From NCBI RefSeq assembly GCF_023091245.1, contig NZ_JAHWXN010000001.1, positions 806,001 to 870,000 on the forward strand: a DNA stretch of 64,000 bases, read 5' to 3'. Shown in pieces: positions 24,518-32,803 of this stretch. The stretch is from Microbacterium croceum (GTDB lineage Bacteria; Actinomycetota; Actinomycetes; Actinomycetales; Microbacteriaceae). A program made the translations under genes and the position numbers. Within the stretch, counting starts at the first letter, position 1. Each line of letters opens with the position of its first letter. The notes beneath the pieces are model-generated. The model saw only the letters and a list, made by a program, of their open reading frames with translations. It made no database searches and had not been told where the DNA came from.

Positions 24518-26253
24518 CGCGCGAGGAGCGCGGAGAGCCGTTCCCGAAGCGTCGGATCGCACACATACACATACGTTCCACGCATTCCGCGAGTCAGCAG
24601 CACCCCATAGATGTTCCTGATGAAAGTCAGCAAGTCATCGTCCCCAAAGGCATCCTTGAGGTGCCCCGTGTTCTCCTTGCCCTTCTTGTCACGGTAGTTG
24701 TCGCGGTCGGCGACGATGAGCCCGGTCTCGGGATCGAGGCGGAGATCCGGTCCGATGATGACGCCGGCGTAGTTGAGGTCGTACCCCTGAACGGTATGGA
24801 TAGAGCCGACCTCTTCGAGGGAACCTGACGAGTTGATCCAGTCCTTATCTGTGCCGTTCCACCTCATGCGCTCGCCGTCGAGCTCGATGTCGAAGGCACT
24901 GGGGTTCTTCTTCGAAACCCAGTCCCATGCGTAGCCGGCGACAAACCGTGAGAGGCCGACCTCAGCATCCCTCTGACGGATAGCGGCACGCATCTCACCG
25001 AGATCGTCGAAGAGTCGGAGGTCATACTCGCCTAGGTCGGGGAGTGAGGGCGATTCGTCTCTCAGCAGAGCCCGGACAAACTCGACGTAGTCGGCACCGG
25101 CTTGAACGCGCATCTGAGTAGTCAGGCGGAAGAACCGGTGCGCATCGTTGGCCGCCCGCAATTCAGCCGCCAGGATCGTCGGTGAAAGGTCGTGCGGTCG
25201 CACGCTCTGTTCGCCATCGACGAGCAGGAGCTGATGACGGCTCCGAGCCTTGATCCAGTCGAGCTGCGTGTAGCGCGGGTCATCTTCGCCGAACAGAGCC
25301 GCATTGATGTCACGGAACTTCTTGTTCTGGACACCGGATGCTTGATTCGCTCGCTGTCCGAGACGATGGGTCTCATCGACCAGCACGAGGTCGAACTCAG
25401 CATCAGACTCTCCGAGCTGGAAGGGTGACATCACCATGCTTGCGTCGAGTTTCGGGGTCTTCTTGAAGACCTTCTTGACCGACTCGCGCAGCGACTGCTG
25501 CGGGATGACGAGCGCCATCCGAAGAGTCTTGAGAAGTTCGCGATTCTCAGGGACGAAGAACTCCGAGAACATCGAGTCGGGTTCGACACCGTCGTGGTCT
25601 TGGTAGTCGCGAATGTCAGCGAGCAGCTTCATGAGGAAGATCGCGATGATCGTCTTCCCTGTCCCGGGGTTTCCCTGCACGACGAGCGTCGATCGAACGC
25701 CTGGATGCTGGAGGTCCTCGAGCAGGCCTTCGACGATGTCCATGATTGCGATCGCTTGATCATCGGTCAGCGCTTTGAACGGTGACAACTTGAAGAGGTC
25801 GGAGTTCTCGATCTGCGGGATGCTGCGTGAGAAGAGCCCTTCCGCTCGCAAGGCTTCGAAAACATCGCGGAAGGACTCCCGGTAGAGATCGCGATCGTAG
25901 TACTGCGAATCGGTCAGGCCATCGTTGCCGTTGAGGATGCGATATTGACCATCGCCCGAGAACCAGCGGATGAGGTGCGACTCGAGGTCGAGGCAGACCG
26001 ACTTGTTGAAAGTGTGATCAATGACGACCCGGATCGATTCAAGGTCTTCGTTCTTCTTGGCCCCTGCGAGGTGCTGGCGCATCCGAGTTGCGGCGCTTAC
26101 CGTCTCGCCGACGTAGAGACCGGGAGAACTGCGCCGGTTATCGCCTTCGATCACGTAGACGACGGGCCAGTTGGTGTGCCTGGCATCGTCCCGAGCCCAG
26201 GCGTCCACTGACTCGCGGCGAAAGGGAAGCCGCTGGATGTTGAATTCGGTCAC
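24514..26253 (-). CDS. GIY-YIG nuclease domain fused to DUF2075 helicase
   Basis: A 579-residue fusion. Residues about 30-100 form a GIY-YIG domain (PVVYVIEG, LYVGE at 46-50, Arg57, and the metal-binding Glu91 in DLESHLIRW). From about 160 it is an SF1-like helicase/ATPase of the DUF2075 type with Walker A GNPGTGKT (194-201), Walker B LVLVDETHR (289-297), TQMR and HTVQGYDLNYAGVIIG motifs. Such fusions are candidate DNA- or RNA-processing defence effectors. GTG 26253 overlaps the upstream mazG-like stop (GTGA), so the two are co-translated. Base composition is less GC-rich than the flanking genes, suggesting transfer. Confidence 0.88.
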   Translation of the reverse strand: MTEFNIQRLPFRRESVDAWARDDARHTNWPVVYVIEGDNRRSSPGLYVGETVSAATRMRQHLAGAKKNEDLESIRVVIDHTFNKSVCLDLESHLIRWFSGDGQYRILNGNDGLTDSQYYDRDLYRESFRDVFEALRAEGLFSRSIPQIENSDLFKLSPFKALTDDQAIAIMDIVEGLLEDLQHPGVRSTLVVQGNPGTGKTIIAIFLMKLLADIRDYQDHDGVEPDSMFSEFFVPENRELLKTLRMALVIPQQSLRESVKKVFKKTPKLDASMVMSPFQLGESDAEFDLVLVDETHRLGQRANQASGVQNKKFRDINAALFGEDDPRYTQLDWIKARSRHQLLLVDGEQSVRPHDLSPTILAAELRAANDAHRFFRLTTQMRVQAGADYVEFVRALLRDESPSLPDLGEYDLRLFDDLGEMRAAIRQRDAEVGLSRFVAGYAWDWVSKKNPSAFDIELDGERMRWNGTDKDWINSSGSLEEVGSIHTVQGYDLNYAGVIIGPDLRLDPETGLIVADRDNYRDKKGKENTGHLKDAFGDDDLLTFIRNIYGVLLTRGMRGTYVYVCDPTLRERLSALLAR

Positions 26254-26585
26254 TCTGGGGACTCGCCGAGCTCGGTGTACTTCGTCATCCGGCCCCTGGC
26301 CAGGTCGACGGGGTACTTTATCCTCGTCGACTCCAGCTTCTTCAAGACGATCTCGTCGAGGTCGACGCCGATCTTGTTGGCGAGGTGGATGCAGTAGGTG
26401 ACGACATCAGCGAGCTCCGCCTCGACCTTTTCCTGTTCGAAGTCAGGAGACCACTGGAAGCACTCGAGGAGCTCGCCAGCCTCGATCGAGATGCTCTTCG
26501 CGAGGTTCTCTGGAGAGTGGAACTGATCCCAATCGCGCTCTGCGACAAAGGTGCGGAGGGCGGCCAGAGTCTCGGATGAAGGCAT
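26250..26585 (-). CDS. MazG-like nucleotide pyrophosphohydrolase
   Basis: A 111-residue all-alpha NTP-PPase of the short RS21-C6/MazG-like group. The metal-binding signature is visible as EAGELLE followed by ELADVVTYC, and SPENLAKSISIEAGEL is typical. It would hydrolyse (d)NTPs or modified nucleotides to monophosphates. TAGCGT lies exactly 6 nt before the ATG with no ribosome site, predicting a leaderless mRNA. Coupling to the GIY-YIG/DUF2075 gene suggests one functional unit, possibly nucleotide control during phage infection. Confidence 0.9.
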   Translation of the reverse strand: MPSSETLAALRTFVAERDWDQFHSPENLAKSISIEAGELLECFQWSPDFEQEKVEAELADVVTYCIHLANKIGVDLDEIVLKKLESTRIKYPVDLARGRMTKYTELGESPE

Positions 26586-26591
26586 GATGTG

Positions 26592-26597
26592 ACGCTA
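26592..26597 (-). promoter_or_regulatory. -10 element of the mazG-helicase operon
   Basis: TAGCGT on the minus strand, 6 nt before ATG 26585, leaderless geometry. It is almost back-to-back with the divergent -10 at 26653. Confidence 0.5.
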
Positions 26598-26652
26598 GCA
26601 GGACCTGTATACGGTCACCGGCGAAGTTGCGTGTGCGCGCCGTCAGCGCCGC

Positions 26653-26658
26653 TACTGT
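26653..26658 (+). promoter_or_regulatory. -10 element of the SRA-like restriction gene
   Basis: TACTGT, 6 nt before ATG 26665 with no ribosome site. This placement favours the second of two nearby ATGs (26659, 26665) as the start. Confidence 0.55.
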
Positions 26659-26664
26659 ATGACC

Positions 26665-27609
26665 ATGCCTATCGACCCGTTTCGCTTGCGTGTGGGAGAT
26701 GTCGTCACACGAAGTGAGCTCGCCGTCGAGTACGGAGGGGCGACTCAGGGTGGAATTATCGCCAGCAGGCGCACGAACCGAGTTTTCATCTTCACTGATC
26801 ACAGCGAGGGGAACCAGTTCGGATACGTGTACGACGGTTTCTCGAGCGACGGCAGCGTGTTGTTCTACACCGGGGCAGGGCAGAGCGGAGACCAGCTTGA
26901 GTCGGGGTCGAACTCACCGATCCTCACGCACGCGGAAAAGGGTCGATCACTTCACGCGTTCGTTGCTGACGGTTTTGTGGCTGGCACTCAAACGAAGCGC
27001 CAACGGTATCTCGGAGAGTTCATCCTCGACCCAAGCCGAGGGTTCGAACGGATGGCAGCCCCTGACCGGTGGGGCGCTTCGCGAACCGTAATAGTGTTTC
27101 GCCTGCTTGCCGTGACGGAGGTGCCTAGCTCTCTTGTAGAGAGAGTGGGTTTCAGCGGCATCACCGATCGACCCGGAGCGTTGGAAGTGCCGCTTGAGAT
27201 CAACTCCAGGTTCTTCTTCGAAACCGCCCCTCGCGCTGCAAGCTCCGCGGTCCGCAAGGAGTCTCAGCTCGTAGACGAGTTTGTTGCGAATCAGGCTGGA
27301 CACGAGTTCAAGCGATGGGCGATCAAGCTGCCAGAAGAGCGCTCACCTCTTCTGACTGACGTCTACGACCGGACTGATCGGGTTCTGTATGAGGCGAAGG
27401 CGATCGCGGGCAGGGCGGATCTTCGTATGGCTGTCGGGCAACTCTTTGACTATCGCCGACATGTCAACGTCGACAACCTTCGTTGCAGCGTGCTGCTGCC
27501 ATCGCGTCCAAGCGCAGACCTTCGGGACTACCTTCAAGCCGCTGGCCTGGGGCTCGCGTATAAGGACGGAGATCGCTTCTCGTTCGAAGGGACAGCTACT
27601 GCTGCATAG
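26665..27609 (+). CDS. Putative modification-dependent restriction endonuclease (SRA-like plus PD-(D/E)XK)
   Basis: A 314-residue two-domain protein. The N-terminal half (about 1-155) matches in layout the SRA-like reader of ScoMcrA-type enzymes: YGGATQGGI, then FGYVYDGF with the YDG triad at 56-58, YTGAGQSGDQ and HAEKGRSLHAF. The C-terminal half (about 190-300) carries a PD-(D/E)XK-like core: Glu199, Asp232 in LLTDVYDRTD and Glu243-x-Lys245 in VLYEAKA, followed by GQLFDYRRH. This suggests a type IV-like enzyme that recognises modified cytosine. It starts from a leaderless promoter divergent from mazG and its 3' end overlaps the NUDIX gene by 14 bases. I rely on remembered family patterns; a profile search would settle the reader domain. 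Confidence 0.7.
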   Translation: MPIDPFRLRVGDVVTRSELAVEYGGATQGGIIASRRTNRVFIFTDHSEGNQFGYVYDGFSSDGSVLFYTGAGQSGDQLESGSNSPILTHAEKGRSLHAFVADGFVAGTQTKRQRYLGEFILDPSRGFERMAAPDRWGASRTVIVFRLLAVTEVPSSLVERVGFSGITDRPGALEVPLEINSRFFFETAPRAASSAVRKESQLVDEFVANQAGHEFKRWAIKLPEERSPLLTDVYDRTDRVLYEAKAIAGRADLRMAVGQLFDYRRHVNVDNLRCSVLLPSRPSADLRDYLQAAGLGLAYKDGDRFSFEGTATAA

Positions 27610-28003
27610 CCTCAAGTTGTGAAGCAACAGCAGCGACTGCCGGTAGGTCAGCGGCGGCCCAGTCCAAGGACCTAAGTTCGGGGGCAGTGCACCAGCGCAC
27701 CTCTGCATGCTCGACAGGGGCTGGCTCTCCAGCCTCAATCGAGGCGAAGTAGGTCGCCAGAACGATGGTCGCGAAGTCATACTCATGCCGCGTCTCGACG
27801 ATCGGCGCCCCCACCCTGACCGTGCAGCCGAGCTCCTCGTATAGCTCGCGGACAAGCGCAGCTCGAGGGGACTCGCCTGGCTCGATTTTTCCGCCGGGGA
27901 ACTCCCACAGGTTCGGCAGCGACATGGCCGTGCTTCGCTTTGCCGCAAGCACTCGACCATCACGCACGATCACCGCAGCTACGACATGAACTTGCTTGGG
28001 CAT
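27596..28003 (-). CDS. NUDIX hydrolase, MutT-like
   Basis: A 135-residue pyrophosphohydrolase with a complete Nudix box (GGKIEPGESP, then RELYEELG) and the MutT-like start VVAAVIVRDGRVLAAKR and NLWEFPGG. It likely sanitises 8-oxo-dGTP or related nucleotides. It converges on, and overlaps by 14 bases, the putative restriction gene. It is the second nucleotide-cleaving enzyme of the island besides MazG. Confidence 0.93.
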   Translation of the reverse strand: MPKQVHVVAAVIVRDGRVLAAKRSTAMSLPNLWEFPGGKIEPGESPRAALVRELYEELGCTVRVGAPIVETRHEYDFATIVLATYFASIEAGEPAPVEHAEVRWCTAPELRSLDWAAADLPAVAAVASQLEAMQQ

Positions 28004-28065
28004 TCGAGTCCGATCCTTATGGGCAGCCTAGCGACTTGTGAACCGAACGCTGGTCGACCGCCGCG

Positions 28066-28091
28066 CGAAAGCCACGCCGACGCGGCTTTCG
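28066..28091. repeat. Short hairpin in the NUDIX / HsdR-N intergenic region
   Basis: CGAAAGCC and GGCTTTCG arms with a 10-nt loop between divergent genes. Possibly an operator or leader hairpin for the gene at 28170. The 166-bp gap holds nothing else clear. Confidence 0.35.
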
Positions 28092-28169
28092 ACCATGGTG
28101 TGGCCCATACGATGTTCCGGTTCCGCTATCGTCTGGATGAATGCGTGTTCAACGATGAACGGAGTGACG

Positions 28170-29252
28170 ATGGAGTTTGCAGAGCGCCTCGATTCCCTGG
28201 CGACGAAAGTGAAGAACCAGGCAACCGCGATCGGGACCGAAGAAGCGACGAAGAACGCATTCGTGATGCCGTTCATCTCGACGATTCTCGGGTATGACGT
28301 CTTCGACCCCCTAGAGGTCGTGCCGGAGTTCACCGCAGACGTCGGTACCAAGAAGGGGGAGAAGATTGACTACGCGATCATGCGTGAGAGCGAAGTCCAG
28401 ATTCTCATCGAGTGCAAGCCCTCTATGGGGCCGCTCAAGATCGAGCACGCCTCGCAGCTTTTCCGCTACTTCTCCGTCACCAACGCGCGCATCGCTGTCC
28501 TGACAAACGGTGTCCTCTGGCACTTCTACACAGACCTTGATGCACCGAACCGGATGGACGCGAAGCCGTTCCTCGTCCTCGACTTGCTTGACATTGACGA
28601 GACGTTGATCCCTGAGATTCAGAAGCTGAGCAAGGAGAGCTTCGATCTCGACTCGATCATTAGTGCGGCCGAGGAGCTCAAGTACATCGGTGCGCTCAAG
28701 CGCGAGATCGCAAGTCAGTTCCGCGAGCCGACCGACGAGTGGATCAAGTTCTTCGCCACACGCGTTTACGAAGGTTCGTACACGCAGAAGGTTCGTCAGC
28801 AGTTCACGAGCCTCGTAAGCAAGGCTGCGCAGCAGTTCCTCACCGAGCGAGTCAACGACCGGCTGAAGACCGCACTAGGAGTCAGCGGGATCACTCGCAC
28901 CGCGGAAGCGCCGCCGGCGACCAGCGCCGAGGTCGTCGAGGCCGACCTTGACCGCGACACCGAGATCGAGACAACCCTGGAAGAGCTCGAGGGGTACCAG
29001 ATCGTCAAGGCCATCGCCTGCGGTGATGTGAAGCCGCAGCGGGTGACACACAGAGATGCGAAGAGCTACTTCGCTGTGTTGTTGGACGACAACAACCGGA
29101 AGCCGATCGCCAGACTGCATTTCAACGGCAAGCAGAAGTACCTCGGCCTGCTGGACGAAGAGAAAGTCGAGACGCGGCATCCGATCGAGGAACTCGACGA
29201 GATATACGCCCATGCGGATGGCATCCGCGAGGCGGTGCGGCGCTACGCCTAG
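28170..29252 (+). CDS. Solitary type I restriction HsdR-N-type nuclease protein
   Basis: A 360-residue protein. The N-terminal 130 residues form the endonuclease domain of HsdR proteins: PD-(D/E)XK core Asp68 (GEKIDYAI) and Glu81-x-Lys83 (LIECKPS), plus the type I QxxxY motif at 96-100 (QLFRY). There is no helicase motor, and no hsdM or hsdS is nearby, so it is not a type I subunit in the usual sense. The C-terminal part ends with a domain (KSYFAVLLDDNNRKPIARLH) common to stand-alone members in phages and islands. ATG 28170 has GGAG 5 nt upstream. Probably a defence or DNA-repair nuclease. Confidence 0.85.
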   Translation: MEFAERLDSLATKVKNQATAIGTEEATKNAFVMPFISTILGYDVFDPLEVVPEFTADVGTKKGEKIDYAIMRESEVQILIECKPSMGPLKIEHASQLFRYFSVTNARIAVLTNGVLWHFYTDLDAPNRMDAKPFLVLDLLDIDETLIPEIQKLSKESFDLDSIISAAEELKYIGALKREIASQFREPTDEWIKFFATRVYEGSYTQKVRQQFTSLVSKAAQQFLTERVNDRLKTALGVSGITRTAEAPPATSAEVVEADLDRDTEIETTLEELEGYQIVKAIACGDVKPQRVTHRDAKSYFAVLLDDNNRKPIARLHFNGKQKYLGLLDEEKVETRHPIEELDEIYAHADGIREAVRRYA

Positions 29253-29354
29253 GTGGAGTGTCCGATCGAACCGGACGAAGCATGGTGGTGTATTGCGTTC
29301 GATCCGCAGCGTGGGCGCCGGAAGCTTGCCCCTCGCCGTACATAGCCTCAGCGC

Positions 29355-29861
29355 ATGTCACTTGGATCGGTCGCCGATATCGTCACTGCGCTCACCGCCG
29401 TCTTTGCCCTGCTCGCTGCAATCGCCGCGACGCGTCACGCCCGTCAGCTGTTCGATGTGGAATCACGGCGGGACGAAGCCGCGGCCGCTCGCGAACGGCA
29501 GTCTCAGGCGAGCAAGGTCTTCGCGTGGGTCGCGTCCCGTATCGGGGACGAGACAACCTACGGAGTGGTCGTCGTGAACTCTTCCGAGCAGGCGATCTAC
29601 GACGTCGAAGTGCGGGTGACCGACTCGCAATCCCATGAGCGCCGACCTGTCACGCTTACTATCCTCCCGCCCGGCGCCTATTACTTAGGAGAGAGCATGG
29701 AAGCGTATGGGTGGGAGTTTGCGTCACGCCTTCGGTCTTTCGATGACGAGATCCGTCCAGTTACGAAGTCAAAGAAGCGCCGAATACTAGGAATGTCGTT
29801 TCGCGACAGCTCAAATCTCGAGTGGACTCGCGATGGTGCAGGAACGCTCGCAACTGCCTAG
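29355..29861 (+). CDS. Membrane-anchored protein of unknown function
   Basis: A 168-residue protein with one N-terminal membrane helix (DIVTALTAVFALLAAIAATR), a short charged coil, and a cytoplasmic beta-rich domain (TYGVVVVNSSEQAIYDVEVR). TAGCCT lies exactly 6 nt before the ATG, again a leaderless geometry. It closes the less GC-rich island. It could be a membrane effector, but no domain is recognised. Confidence 0.7.
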   Translation: MSLGSVADIVTALTAVFALLAAIAATRHARQLFDVESRRDEAAAARERQSQASKVFAWVASRIGDETTYGVVVVNSSEQAIYDVEVRVTDSQSHERRPVTLTILPPGAYYLGESMEAYGWEFASRLRSFDDEIRPVTKSKKRRILGMSFRDSSNLEWTRDGAGTLATA

Positions 29862-29875
29862 GGCGAAGAAGAGCC

Positions 29876-31372
29876 CTACTCGAACCCACCCGTCAACCGC
29901 CCCCGCATCCGCTCACTCGCGTCATTCATCCCGACGATCTCCACCGTCTTCCCCAGCGCGGCATACTTCGTCTCGATCGCATCCAACGCGGCAACCGTCG
30001 ACGCATCCCACACATGCGACCCCGACAGATCGATCACCACGCGAGACGGATCGTCCGAGTACGAGAACAACGTCGTCAGATCATTGCTCGACGCGAAGAA
30101 CAGCTCGCCGTCGACCACATAGCGGGCAACAGAACCGGACACAGTCCGCGACACCGTCACGAAGTGCGCCACCCGCCGCACGAACAGCACCGACGCGACC
30201 AGCACCCCACCGACGACTCCGACCGCCAGGTTGTGCGTGATCAGCACCAGCACGACGGTGGCGACCATCACGAAGGTCTCGCTCTTCGGCATCCGCTTCA
30301 ACGTCGACGGACGGATGCTGTGCCAGTCGAACGCCCCGATCGCGACCATGATCATCACGGCGACGAGTGCCGCCATGGGGATCGTCCCGACGAAGTCGCC
30401 GAACACGACCACCAGCAGGAAAAGGAAGATCCCAGCGCAGAACGTCGAGATGCGGGTCCGCGCGCCCGAGGCCTTCACGTTGATCATGGTCTGACCGATC
30501 ACGGCGCAACCGCCCATGCCGCCGAAGATGCCCGACAGCACGTTCGCGACTCCCTGCGCCCACGCCTCACGGCTCTTGCGTGAGTGGGTGTCGGTGATCT
30601 CGTCGACGAGCTTCGCAGTGAGCAGCGACTCCAGCAGCCCCACCACCGCGACTCCGAGCGCGAACGGAGCGATGATCGTGAACGTCTCCCACGTCAACGG
30701 CACATCCGGCAAGAAGAGAGAGGGAAGGCTCCGCGGCAGCTCGCCCTGATCGCCGACGGTCGGCACGGTGATCGCGAACGTCAGCACGACGCCCGTCACG
30801 ATCACGACCGACACCAGCGGCGCCGGCACGATCTTCGTGATCTTCGGCATCACGATCATCACGAGAATCCCGAGCGCCACCAGCGGATACACCAGCCACG
30901 GCACATCGATCAGCTGCGGGAACTGCGAGCTGAACACGAAGATCGCCAGCGCGTTCACGAACCCGACCATGACGCTGCGGGGGATGAACCGCATCAGCTT
31001 CGCGACGCCGACGACACCGAGGATCACCTGGAAGATGCCGGCGAGGATGACGGTCGCGATGAAGTAGTCGAGCCCGTACATCGGCGCGACCGGGGCGATC
31101 ACGAGCGCGACGGCTCCGGTCGCCGCGGTCACCATCGCCGGACGTCCGCCGAGGAACGCGATCGACACCGCCATGATGAACGACGAGAACAGCCCCACCT
31201 TCGGGTCGACGCCCGCGATCACCGAGAACGCGATGGCCTCGGGGATGAGGGCGAGCCCGACGACGAGTCCGGCCAGCACCTCGCGCGTCAGCATCCGCGG
31301 GTTCTTCAGCGCGGTCAGCACAGAGGGATTCGCCCGATAGCGGGCACGATCATCGACCGTCGTCACAGACAT
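29876..31372 (-). CDS. SulP family anion transporter with STAS domain
   Basis: A 498-residue inner-membrane transporter. The SulP signature is clear in the first helices (VGLALIPEAIAFSVIAGVDP, then GLFSSFIMAV), there are about ten membrane segments, and the C-terminal 90 residues are a STAS domain (VVIDLSGSHVWDASTVAALD). SulP proteins carry sulfate, bicarbonate or dicarboxylates; specificity cannot be read here. ATG 31372 has GGAG upstream. It is divergent from the LacI-regulated secreted gene. Confidence 0.93.
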   Translation of the reverse strand: MSVTTVDDRARYRANPSVLTALKNPRMLTREVLAGLVVGLALIPEAIAFSVIAGVDPKVGLFSSFIMAVSIAFLGGRPAMVTAATGAVALVIAPVAPMYGLDYFIATVILAGIFQVILGVVGVAKLMRFIPRSVMVGFVNALAIFVFSSQFPQLIDVPWLVYPLVALGILVMIVMPKITKIVPAPLVSVVIVTGVVLTFAITVPTVGDQGELPRSLPSLFLPDVPLTWETFTIIAPFALGVAVVGLLESLLTAKLVDEITDTHSRKSREAWAQGVANVLSGIFGGMGGCAVIGQTMINVKASGARTRISTFCAGIFLFLLVVVFGDFVGTIPMAALVAVMIMVAIGAFDWHSIRPSTLKRMPKSETFVMVATVVLVLITHNLAVGVVGGVLVASVLFVRRVAHFVTVSRTVSGSVARYVVDGELFFASSNDLTTLFSYSDDPSRVVIDLSGSHVWDASTVAALDAIETKYAALGKTVEIVGMNDASERMRGRLTGGFE

Positions 31373-31576
31373 GGATGCTCCAGGGGAAGGCGCCTCGAGA
31401 ATGAGGCAGACGTTCCAGCGTAGAGCGGATGCCGGGCGGCTTTCGCCGGTGCCTGTCTCGTGCGGGTACCGGAGTCGTATGTGCGAAGGGGCAGCGCGAC
31501 CTGATCCGCGCGAAGCGCCAGCCCCGAGACCGGATGGCCGTAGATCTCCTGCGATCACCCTCTGGTCTACCGAGTT

Positions 31577-31588
31577 CTACTCGTGTAG
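31577..31588. promoter_or_regulatory. LacI-type operator box 1
   Basis: CTACTCGTGTAG, one base off the perfect palindrome CTACTCGAGTAG found at 40103. It is 49 bp upstream of the first secreted propeller gene, with a half-site-like CTACCGAG just before it. Confidence 0.6.
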
Positions 31589-31636
31589 CGTTCGAGCAAC
31601 CGCACCGGCGGATGACGCGTTCGAGGAGGAACGGTG

Positions 31637-32713
31637 ATGCTGAAGAAGTCCCTGAAGACAACTGTGCTGAGGCTCATACCGGCGGCGTTGCTCGCCGTCG
31701 CGCTGGTGGCCTCCGCGGCTCCAGCTGCTGTCGCGGCGGGGCCCTGGTCGACTCCGACGCCCGTGTATGCGGCATCCTCGATCCAGACTCCCGGGTACGC
31801 CTACGCGCCCTCCGCCATCGCCGGCACGACGGAGCGATCGTTCGTCTGCCACAGTCGCGCCGCCGGCGATGTGCGCGACGACATCTTCCTCGTGAAGCGC
31901 ACCGGCTCGACGGTGACCTCGAGCGCGTCGGTGCTGACGGCATCCGCCTCGGGCTGGGACTCGTTCCATATCTGCGACCCGAGCGTGGTGAGAGTCGACG
32001 CGACGCTCGGCGGGCAGAGCTACGACTACGCGATGTTCTACCTCGGCAACGATCAGAACTGCTCCTGCCACAACCAGATCGGCGTCGCGTACGCCGACAG
32101 CCTCGATGGCCCGTGGGTCAAGGCTCCGAACCCGGTCGTCGGTTTCAAGGCCGGCGCGAGCTCCTCCGAGTGGGGAGTGGGCCAGCCGAGCGCCACGACC
32201 ATCGATGCCGCGGCGGGAACGGTGCTGCTCACCTGGACCGAGGGGTACTCGACGGGAACGGTCGCGAAGCTCGGGCAGGTGAGTCTGCTGTCGGGCACGC
32301 CGACGCTCTCGGGTGTCGGCGCCGTGCCCACGGCCGGCCTGCTCGACAGCTCGGGTGCTGCGGACTTCCTCAACAACTTCGACATCGCCTACTCGCCGCA
32401 GCGCGACCGCTTCTACCTGGTGCGCGAGATGCATCCGTATCCGTCGACGAGCCCCAACTACATCTCCACCGCGGTGCAGGTGCTGAGTATCTCCGGCGCG
32501 GGCATGTGGTCCGGCACCGGAACCTGGTCCGCTGAGGGCGTGATCGACAGCTCGGTCACCGGGGCGTCGCGCAGCCACAACCCGGGCTTCCTGCGCACGC
32601 AGTTCGGCACCCTGCCCGACGAATCGCAACTGACCGTGTTCGTCACGACCGCTTCTCTCGACCCGAACTCGCTCTGGTCGTACGCCATTGTGCGCACGAC
32701 GGCGAGCCTCTGA
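31637..32713 (+). CDS. Secreted beta-propeller protein, GH43/GH117-like (copy 1)
   Basis: A 358-residue exported protein; signal peptide ends near AAVAA. The body shows propeller repeats seen in GH43/GH32/GH117-type glycosidases: YAYAPSAI, SFHICDPSVV, YAMFYLGND and QIGVAYADSLDGPWVK. The Asp of CDPSVV is a candidate catalytic base. It is about 40% similar by eye to the next gene, so the two are tandem paralogues. ATG 31637 is chosen over GTG 31634 because of GAGGAGGA 6 nt upstream. A LacI-type box precedes it. It probably releases a sugar from an extracellular polymer or glycoside; the substrate is unknown, and members of such clans that act on pentofuranosides are known. Confidence 0.75.
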   Translation: MLKKSLKTTVLRLIPAALLAVALVASAAPAAVAAGPWSTPTPVYAASSIQTPGYAYAPSAIAGTTERSFVCHSRAAGDVRDDIFLVKRTGSTVTSSASVLTASASGWDSFHICDPSVVRVDATLGGQSYDYAMFYLGNDQNCSCHNQIGVAYADSLDGPWVKAPNPVVGFKAGASSSEWGVGQPSATTIDAAAGTVLLTWTEGYSTGTVAKLGQVSLLSGTPTLSGVGAVPTAGLLDSSGAADFLNNFDIAYSPQRDRFYLVREMHPYPSTSPNYISTAVQVLSISGAGMWSGTGTWSAEGVIDSSVTGASRSHNPGFLRTQFGTLPDESQLTVFVTTASLDPNSLWSYAIVRTTASL

Positions 32714-32721
32714 CAGCGTCG

Positions 32722-32746
32722 CGAGTGCATTTCCGCCACGCACTCG
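32722..32746 (+). terminator. Hairpin between the two secreted propeller genes
   Basis: CGAGTGC and GCACTCG arms around an 11-nt loop, 8 bases after the stop of copy 1 and before the operator of copy 2. This supports separate transcription of the two paralogues. Confidence 0.5.
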
Positions 32747-32758
32747 TGCACACATCGT

Positions 32759-32770
32759 CTACTCGAGTAA
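32759..32770. promoter_or_regulatory. LacI-type operator box 2
   Basis: CTACTCGAGTAA matches CTACTCGAGTAG at 11 of 12 positions and is followed by a second degenerate copy (CTCGCTCGAGTGG). It is 34 bp upstream of the second secreted gene. Confidence 0.65.
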
Positions 32771-32803
32771 ACTCGCTCGAGTGGCGCGACAGAAAGGAAT
32801 GCG

